Source: Takakia lepidozioides | Lineage: Eukaryota; Streptophyta; Takakiopsida; Takakiales; Takakiaceae | Length of the DNA: 64,000 bases | Reading direction: 5' to 3' | Assembly: GCA_030704615.1 (NCBI GenBank) | Contig: CM060734.1 | Location: forward strand, 17,608,001-17,672,000 | Shown here: positions 57,905 through 64,000 of the stretch, piece by piece | Numbering within the stretch: position 1 is the first letter of the stretch | Layout of the letters: every line of letters starts with the position of its first letter | The notes under the pieces: generated by a model | What the model was told of the DNA's origin: nothing | The model's input: the letters and a program-made list of their open reading frames with translations, nothing else | Databases searched by the model: none | Position numbers and translations under genes: made by a program

Positions 57905-58622
57905 CTGAATTGAGATAGTGCCTTGCCCTATCGGAGTATGCAGACCTATGCTCCAAGCTTCAACTAAATGACGAAGCTGATCTGGTTACTCTCTACTCTG
58001 TGGATAGTCCAACACAGTTGCCTTTGTCAATAAGCTCCTTCACCACTTCCACATTTGACACTAGGTCCGAAGATTGTCTGAAGAGAGAGCAAGTGCAGAT
58101 GGCAGCTGCCCACCAGGTTCTGACAGAGTATCATCAGGGCTTGTCCCTGCATTAGGGATGGCTCGAGTGCTTGCATCACGGGAAACAGATGCCTGACGCT
58201 GCACAGGCCATCACCATCGCCATAGCCATACACCCGAGCTCGAGAGTCGTCGCTGGAGCAAAGCAGCTCACTAAGCGAGCAAGTCTGTGGTGCACCTGTA
58301 ACCACAAATGAAACCTGGGAACGGTTCTTAATGGCGGGAACTTTTTGGTGTTAAAAAAAAAAAAAAACTTTGATATAATTGAAATGATTTAGAGCCTGGT
58401 TGGTCATAACTTTGTCAAATGGACTCCGTTTGACTCAGTTTTTGGGTGGATAGCTGCAGAAAGGGGAAATCTACATATCTACACATGGTTTTTTGTTTTG
58501 GGGACTCTGCTAAAAATCTGTGGAATTTTTAGAGTGTGAGTGTGCTATAAAAGATCCACAATTCTGTGTCCAGAATCTGTTGTGGTCTACATGAGACATA
58601 AATCTGTGGATGTACTCCTTGC
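57905..58622. other. No gene seen
   Basis: A minus-strand frame at 58027-58305 has no recognisable domain. A 14-base A run sits near 58354. Otherwise unremarkable. Confidence 0.4.
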
Positions 58623-59372
58623 ATGGCTGGGGGAAATGAGGACGTAATTGAAGGGCAGGTCTCTTCTCTTAGCCTGTGCACACAAGGGGACAGGATTTAT
58701 GTTTCCCAAGGAACTCAGACTGATTTGAGTGGAGAACAGTTGGATGAGTTGATTGCATACTGGGAGTCAGGCATTAGCAGTAGACAACAGACTGCTGTAG
58801 TTGGCATTGAGGGCCTCAATATCGCCTTGGACAGTCAGAACTCTGTTGGAGCCAGCAGTTCTGCAGCTGTAGGTGAAATACCAAAGTGGGTGAAAGCTAG
58901 GCTTGGAACACAGCCAAAGACAGCCCCGGGGACCAAGGTGTTCAGCCACAAGGCCGTGGTGTACTGGAGCAGAGGAGCAGGAGCTACACAAGTTTGTGCA
59001 ATCAGACACGGTTGCAGCCAGATATACTGTGCACAGGGCAACCACGAGCGGGGGTTCATCAGCAATGACATGTTTGTTGTGCGTGAAGGAGATGCAGTCA
59101 TTCGCAATGAGGACACCCGCAACCGTCTCAAAGCTTTCGAGTTGAGAGACTATCAGACCCTACCTTTGTTTTCTTTAGTGTTCAGTGAGCGGGAGATAGG
59201 GGAGTATTGCTTTGTCGCTACCTGGCAGAAAGAGGAGGAGGGTTGGTTAGAGCGAGCTACTGTAGCTTGGGACAAGGTTAGTGGCAGGTTTTTGGACATA
59301 GATATACCTCCTACACCTTACCATCAAGCAAAGCGAGGCACTTTGAGAGAAGTCTGGAAGTTGATAGCATAG
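58623..59372 (+). CDS. Unknown 249-residue ORF upstream of the gag-methyltransferase element
   Basis: A clean ATG-to-stop frame (MAGGNEDVIEGQVSSLSL...WKLIA). The protein has a Ser/Thr-rich N-terminus, a GEIPKWVKARLG linker and a C-terminal half rich in aromatic and acidic residues (YWSRGAGATQVC, YCFVATWQKEEEGW, RATVAWDKVSGRFLDIDIPP) that looks folded. No family recognised. It lies about 520 bp before the decayed gag and could be a leader ORF of that element (Ogre/Tat elements have one before gag), or a separate gene. It is the longest undisturbed frame in a region where the neighbouring gag is broken. Confidence 0.5.
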   Translation: MAGGNEDVIEGQVSSLSLCTQGDRIYVSQGTQTDLSGEQLDELIAYWESGISSRQQTAVVGIEGLNIALDSQNSVGASSSAAVGEIPKWVKARLGTQPKTAPGTKVFSHKAVVYWSRGAGATQVCAIRHGCSQIYCAQGNHERGFISNDMFVVREGDAVIRNEDTRNRLKAFELRDYQTLPLFSLVFSEREIGEYCFVATWQKEEEGWLERATVAWDKVSGRFLDIDIPPTPYHQAKRGTLREVWKLIA

Positions 59373-59891
59373 ATCAGGATTAGATCTTGCTTGGGCGGGC
59401 TTCTATTCTTCCCCTCCATCTCTGTACTATTTTCATTACCTTGTACTTGTAGTTGCCAAAGCCTCTCTTGGTGGAGGCCAGTCAGTCCGGGGTTTTGGGC
59501 TGGGATATTCTGCAGGATCAGCGTTGCTGCTGGATTTTGGTGTGGGGGTGTTGATGTTTTGATTTCTTGTGTTTGGATCCCCCCCAACACCTGCATGCTT
59601 GACTGTGCGCCATGTTGGTTTTGTGCGGGCGCTTGCTTTCATAGGGATTAGGGCGGATTTGATCACCGGTCAATCCTAGAGTATGCTGTCGGTGGTGAGG
59701 CTGGAGTGATGATCAGCAAGACCACCAGTGTTTCTTCTATGGTGAGGCTGGGTTGATGACCAGCCAACCATAGGAGTTCTTGCGGTGGATGCAGTTGCAG
59801 GTGCCCTGAGCCATTGGGATATGACCCTTAAACTGCAACAGGTGCCCACCCGTGTCACTATTAGATTAGTACTAGAGCCTTATAGTGTCAC
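59373..59891. other. Non-coding stretch before gag
   Basis: Two related copies of a GGTGAGGCTGG...TGATGA-CAGC-A(G)ACCA block (about 59692-59775). No gene or recognisable primer site. Confidence 0.35.
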
Positions 59892-61165
59892 GTGGAGGAG
59901 GTGCACATTGTGAGTGTCATTACGGAGTTACCCAAGGGTTTTGAGGGGAGTACGGCTACAGGCAGTAACAGTGAGAGTGGGTTCACAAGACGAGGTATTC
60001 GGTTCAGACCACCTTCACCGCCACCCTCAATTACTGTAGAGTCAGACACAGACTCGGAGGCGTGCACTTTCATTCGCCATTGTTGTGGGACGACATGGAG
60101 GAGATGTATGGAGCTACCAAGGGGCCTCGTAGGTACTCTGGAGCTGTGGGCACAATCGAGTTGGATGACTTTATTCAAGAGTTCGACAGCTGGTGTGATT
60201 TGCAGCAGATGCGCAATCCACAGCTATTCACCCCATTCATGGCGTGGAAGGGACTGTTCCAGCATTTGGAAGGCCCGCCTATGGATGATTACCACGAGTT
60301 CAGGCGAGGACATGAAGCAGAGATTGAGGAGTGGAGGATGTATTGGTCACCTGACTACGTCTCCATTACTCGAGGCACGACGCGACCAGTAGCTGCATCA
60401 GTACCAATAGCTCCCACTGCCAGCACCAGTAGTGGAGCAAGTAGTGCTGGTACTTCTGTAGGTGGTACCAGTTCAAAAGGTGCTACTACTCCTCCTGCCA
60501 CGACTACAACGCATGTGCCTAGATTCAACCCGGTGGTGGAGTTTTTCCAGGAGTTGCGGAGGAACTACCAAGGTATACGGACAGAGAAGCTGCGAAGTTT
60601 GCAAGACTTCCAGCGCAAACCCAGTGAGAGCCTGCGAGAGGCGTACACTCGTATGAGGCGCTTGATAAGTGTGACCCAAGGGGTTACTGAAGCTCAGGCA
60701 ATCCAGTTTTGGTATAGAATTCTGGACAAGGAGCTCAAGAGAAGGGTGCGAGATGCAACCCTGTTACAAGCAGCCTAACCCACATTAGCAGATGTGTTTC
60801 TGCTGGCTGAGCGGATTGAGCTCAACATGGTGGAGGAGCGAGTTGTTACAATTGGATTTGGCAAGGACATGCCTGCACGGGGCACAGCTGTCAGCTCACA
60901 GGCATAAGGGACTGCCCAACAGCGTGGTCAGGGGGGCAAGGTTGCCCAGCCCAAGTTCCATGGAGCTTACAGGGGATCTCAGGTGCAGAGGCCCGTGGCG
61001 TCTTTTGTAGGCCAACAGCAACCGGGGGTGATATGTTGGACATGTGGAGGACCCCATATCAAGAGAGATTGCCCAGAGAGTGGCAGAAGGCCAACACAAG
61101 CACAGCCTGCACAGTTGTAGTGTGGGCATTGTGGCAAGTATGGGCATGGAGATGCCCAGTGTTAT
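59892..61165 (+). pseudogene. R4 gag with two zinc knuckles (stops and frameshift)
   Basis: It starts MEEVHIVSVITELPKGFEGS, changes frame near 60060, then runs as a gag domain (WDDMEEMYGATKGPRRYSGA, MAWKGLFQHLEGPP, RSLQDFQRKPSESLREAYTR...FWYRILDKELKRRV). In-frame stops at 60776 (TAA), 60904 (TAA) and 61117 (TAG) interrupt an otherwise continuous frame through knuckle 1 (CWTCGGPHIKRDC, CX2CX3HX4C) and knuckle 2 (CGHCGKYGHGDAQC, CX2CX4HX4C). All three stops are one C-to-T change from Gln codons. Capsid/nucleocapsid of the element, inactive as read. Confidence 0.8.
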
Positions 61166-62545
61166 GACTTGCATCCTGAGTTGCGCCCAGGCCATTTCCA
61201 AGGGAACAATGGTGGCCGGGGGCGAGGTGGACCAACCCAGAGAGGACGAGGTGGTCGGGCACGAGGTGCAGGCCAAGGGCAAGCTCAACATGGCCAAGGA
61301 CGCGGAGGTCAGGGTGTTGACCAAGGCATGGCCAATCGGCTTCAGCAGCTAGAGCAGAGGCTCGCTGCCATGGCTATAGCTCAGGCGGTACCGGCTCCCA
61401 GGCGGGATGGTCCACCTCCTGCTCCTGAGGGAGGAGATATGGGAGGCATGGGATCCATGTGCGGAGCAGCACTACCACTAGAGCAGGTGGAGTCTGCTGC
61501 AGCCGTGACTCGAGAAGCAGCACGAGTTCCTGAGCCACGAGGTGCAGAGGTGGAGTTGGATCCACAACGTGGGGAGGCAAGCCGTCAGGCAAGGCTGCCT
61601 CAGTCCTTGGCGGAGACAGTGTCAACGCCATCCATGGCACCTAGTTCTCGCCCGACTGTTACCAAGGCGGAGGTTTCTATGTCATTGGGGAGAGCTACAC
61701 GTGCAGCACTGACACCTGCTACCAAGGCTAGTGCAGCCGGTGTGTTATTGGGGGCAGCCACCTCTGTGTGTCAAGCCCCACTGTTCTCGGCAACCATGAT
61801 TGCGACGCCGGGGGTAAGACCAGCTGCAGTGTTCAGACTAGCAGCAACACTCTGCGAGAGTGGGGAGGTCACTTTATCTTCTGCGGAGTTAGTGGAAGGT
61901 GTAGTGGCAGAGGGATCCTCGGATTTGAGGGTCAAGACTGCCACGGCTGCGCCCTGGCAAGCTGCAGCTGCCAGGTTGACGGAGCTGCCAGCTAGGCCAG
62001 CCTTTGAGCGCGCCATGGTGACACCTGGAGTTGTCTTGTTAGACAACCAGGATGGCATTTTCTCTTTGAGTGGACCGGCAGGCAAGAAGTACCGGCCACT
62101 GCGGGTCTTGTTGGACTCAGGAGCTCAGCCACTGATGTTGGGCAGAGCTGCTATTGCAGGTTTGGGCCTCATGGAGGCGGATATGGAGCCTTGTCCTTTC
62201 CAGATACAGACATCTCTGGGAGGATCAGAGCAGCTCGGGGCATGACACGGCATCAGTTGGCCATTAGACTGCAGCCGGATCATCCTATCGATGGCTCAGT
62301 AATGCGAGCCAAGGCCATTGTGACAGACGCGGTCTCTTACGATGTCCTCGTTGGTGGGGCAGTGTTATACCCCATGGGCTTCACCCTGGACTTCTGGGAG
62401 GAGTCAGCATTCTACAGGCCTGGATGGCAGTCAGGGGATGGTCGCCGTGCACAGCTCCCTGTGACATTCATTGGGGGTATTGCAGCTGCCCAGCGGGGCA
62501 AGATGCCAACACTAGCCTGCCTTCACAGCTGCAGTTAGTTGGCCT
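61166..62545 (+). pseudogene. R4 linker and aspartic protease
   Basis: After an RG-rich stretch (GNNGGRGRGG, RGRGGRARGAG) and a Leu/Gln helix, a long Ala/Pro-rich linker leads to the retropepsin-like domain: LRVLLDSGAQPLMLGRAAIA (catalytic DSG). A frame change near 62235 precedes the second half, with YDVLVGGAVLYPMGFTLDFW and YRPGW. Another frame change near 62530 leads into the methyltransferase. No start codon of its own is needed: it is part of the polyprotein. Confidence 0.75.
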
Positions 62546-62551
62546 GGAGAG

Positions 62552-63870
62552 TTGCTGGAAGGCAATGCCCATGCAGAGGATGTGCCACCTCCAGCAGAGC
62601 AGGATGACATGCATGGTACGGTGGAGTTGCCTGCCATGGTTGCTCACACTCCATTGTGGGGTACGAGCAAGGATTTGCAGCAAGCTGCTGATAGACGGGT
62701 GCAACAAGCTTGGGTAGAAGCTTTTGTACCGTCAGGAGAGGAGGAGAGTGCGGTGATTGCACCAGGGAAACCTCAGTTGTCGCCATTGGACACCACACCT
62801 CTTGTGTGGCAGCGGCCGGATGAAGGCATATGCCTTCTGGACTTATTTGGCGGGATCAGCACTGGATTGGCTGCAGTGCTGCAGGCAGGTGTACGAGTTC
62901 GACGTTACCTGTATGTGGAGAGGGATGAGACTGCACGACGCGTCTCACTGCGCCATGTTGCTCAGATGCTGCAGCAGTACCCTGAGTTGTTGCCGGTGTC
63001 TGCAGTTCGTGGATATCAGCAGGCCTTGCCAGCAGACATTGCGTTGCTGGGGGCGCAGGATTTGGAGCGGGTTGGCTCCATTGATCTGGTAGTGGCAGGT
63101 TGGCCCTGCCAAGGGCATTCATCAGCCGGGCATGGCAATGGATTGCGAGACTCGAGGACGGGTCTGTTTTGGGAGATGGTGCGGATTTTGCGCCACTTGC
63201 AGCTTCATCAAGCTGTATCTCCAGCATACATCTTGGAGAATGTGCCACTGATGGGTGATTCTCGGGCCAGGGTGATGGCCAGTGTGCATCAAGTCCGGTC
63301 GTGGCTTGGGTCAGCAGTGCTGCTGGATGCAGCTGCAGTGGGATCACGGGCTCATCGTCCACGGCTATGGTGGACTAACTTGATGCCACCCGCACTGCTC
63401 AAGCGTGCATTTGATGGGGTGCAGCGGCCAGCACACCTCATAGTGGGAGCATTTTGGACACAGGGAGGCAGTCTCAACGTGTGAGACACGATGACCGTTC
63501 GCCTTTGGCAGTGGTCAACAGGGTGGGTCAACCACGAGCAGCATTACCTACACTGCTCAGCTTCCCAGGATCCCATGCTTTTCGGGATGGTGGACCTGGC
63601 CTCCTGTGGGATGCTCAGTTGCAGCAGTTAGTGGAGCCTAATGCCGACGAGCGAGAGCGGGCTATGGGGTTTTCCACTGGGACCACGGCGGTGCCTTCTC
63701 TTTCTGAGGCATCACGGCGTCAGGTGTTGGGGCAAGCAATGGATCTCAATTGCTTGACCTGGATTATCAGCTTGGCTATGGCTGAGCAACGTAGAGTGCG
63801 GAGTGCACTCCCTTCATGGTCTCTCTGCCTACCGAGACGGTACAGGCAGCGAGTGGGGGCGAGCCGGTGA
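62552..63870 (+). pseudogene. DNMT3-like C5-cytosine DNA methyltransferase domain in R4 polyprotein
   Basis: It transfers methyl from SAM to C5 of cytosine. Motifs in the main frame (residue 1 at 62552): I LLDLFGGISTGLAAV (95-109), II YVERDE (121-126), IV with catalytic Cys in GWPCQGHSSAG (183-193), VI ILENV (227-231), VIII SRAHRPRLWW (265-274). The frame ends at 63484. Motifs IX-X follow in another frame (63454-63870): PLAVVNRVGQ, an ERERAMGFS segment and RRQVLGQAMDLNCL. The DLF-GI-TGL motif I and AHRPRLWW resemble the DNMT3/DRM group more than DNMT1/CMT, and no separate reader domain is seen. The catalytic part is intact; the single frame change after it is probably an indel or sequence error. 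Origin: capture of a host or foreign methyltransferase into gag-pol. Confidence 0.88.
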
Positions 63871-64000
63871 GGACCACGGGGTGTAGACATCCATGGCACA
63901 CGTGGGAGGTGCTCGAGGTTCAGAGGGAGTTGGCAGCCAAGGCAGCTGTGATGGATGTTCTCGGGATGAGGAGGTTCTCAATGATGAGATGATGGGGCAG
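63871..64000 (+). other. Continuation of R4 toward pol
   Basis: Open, retroelement-like sequence without a diagnostic motif before the window ends; RT is expected downstream. Confidence 0.4.

Larger units (their letters stand above)
59892..64000 (+). mobile_element. Gypsy-type retrotransposon encoding a cytosine methyltransferase (R4, 5' part)
   Basis: gag, zinc knuckles, aspartic protease and a DNMT3-like C5-cytosine methyltransferase follow in one polyprotein-like series. RT and integrase would lie beyond the window. Cytosine methyltransferases inside retrotransposon polyproteins have been described in charophytes and dinoflagellates, so the principle is known; this copy is broken by frameshifts and stops. 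Confidence 0.85.

Noticed and set aside
62856-63362. Minus-strand ORF opposite the methyltransferase
   Set aside because: Shadow of the coding strand, which carries all the C5-methyltransferase motifs in order.

Overview
This is eukaryotic, plant-like nuclear DNA that is almost all repeats and mobile elements. It has intron-split genes with GT-AG borders, a CACAGCC-rich LTR family, Ty3/gypsy polyproteins, a Mutator-like (MULE) transposase and about 1-kb satellite arrays. A gypsy element with a DNMT3-like cytosine methyltransferase inside its polyprotein recalls elements reported from charophyte (streptophyte) algae, so a large-genome streptophyte such as Chara is my best guess; this is inference. 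Two 500-N runs (3619-4118, 28605-29104) are assembly gaps.

Layout. 1-3618: 3' end of a gypsy-type LTR element (plus strand), with a decayed extra ORF, polypurine tract and start of the 3' LTR. 4119-8985: a second copy of the same family on the minus strand (5' LTR, PBS, gag, protease, truncated RT). 8986-13278: a duplicated non-coding repeat and a degenerate tandem repeat. 13288-28417: a complete 15.1-kb MULE with terminal inverted repeats, a 9-bp target duplication (CTCCTGTAG) and an unoccupied copy of the target at 9880. It encodes a transposase with SWIM finger (minus), a roughly 1300-residue intron-rich protein joining a ParB/Srx-like motif to a beta-class-like DNA methyltransferase (plus), and an inverted pair of unknown paralogues. 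About 30 copies of a palindrome (consensus GAAATGCGGYRCCGCATTTC), phased about 53 bp apart, fill the region between the divergent transposase and methyltransferase genes; more lie in the introns and downstream. 29105-41564: satellite array of 1018-bp units. 41565-49216: a decayed relative of the MULE cargo, with the same divergent gene pair inverted, but using a different palindrome (CCTTGCGTTGACGCAAGG) in its introns. 49217-53104: a second satellite array (about 1005 bp). 53105-55431: gypsy RNase H/integrase fragment. 55432-56365: one satellite unit inverted. 56366-58622: mostly unassigned, with one isolated exon of ribosomal protein S18. 58623-64000: an unknown 249-residue ORF, then a gypsy gag-protease-cytosine methyltransferase polyprotein running off the window.

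Most interesting: a MULE-type transposon family that pairs its transposase with a ParB-like/methyltransferase protein and carries element-specific palindrome arrays. Two diverged copies keep the gene pair, intron positions and the unusual DIPDG motif but have different palindromes built on a shared TGCG-N4-CGCA skeleton. A self-recognition system (binding or methylation of the element's own palindromes) is a reasonable, untested hypothesis.
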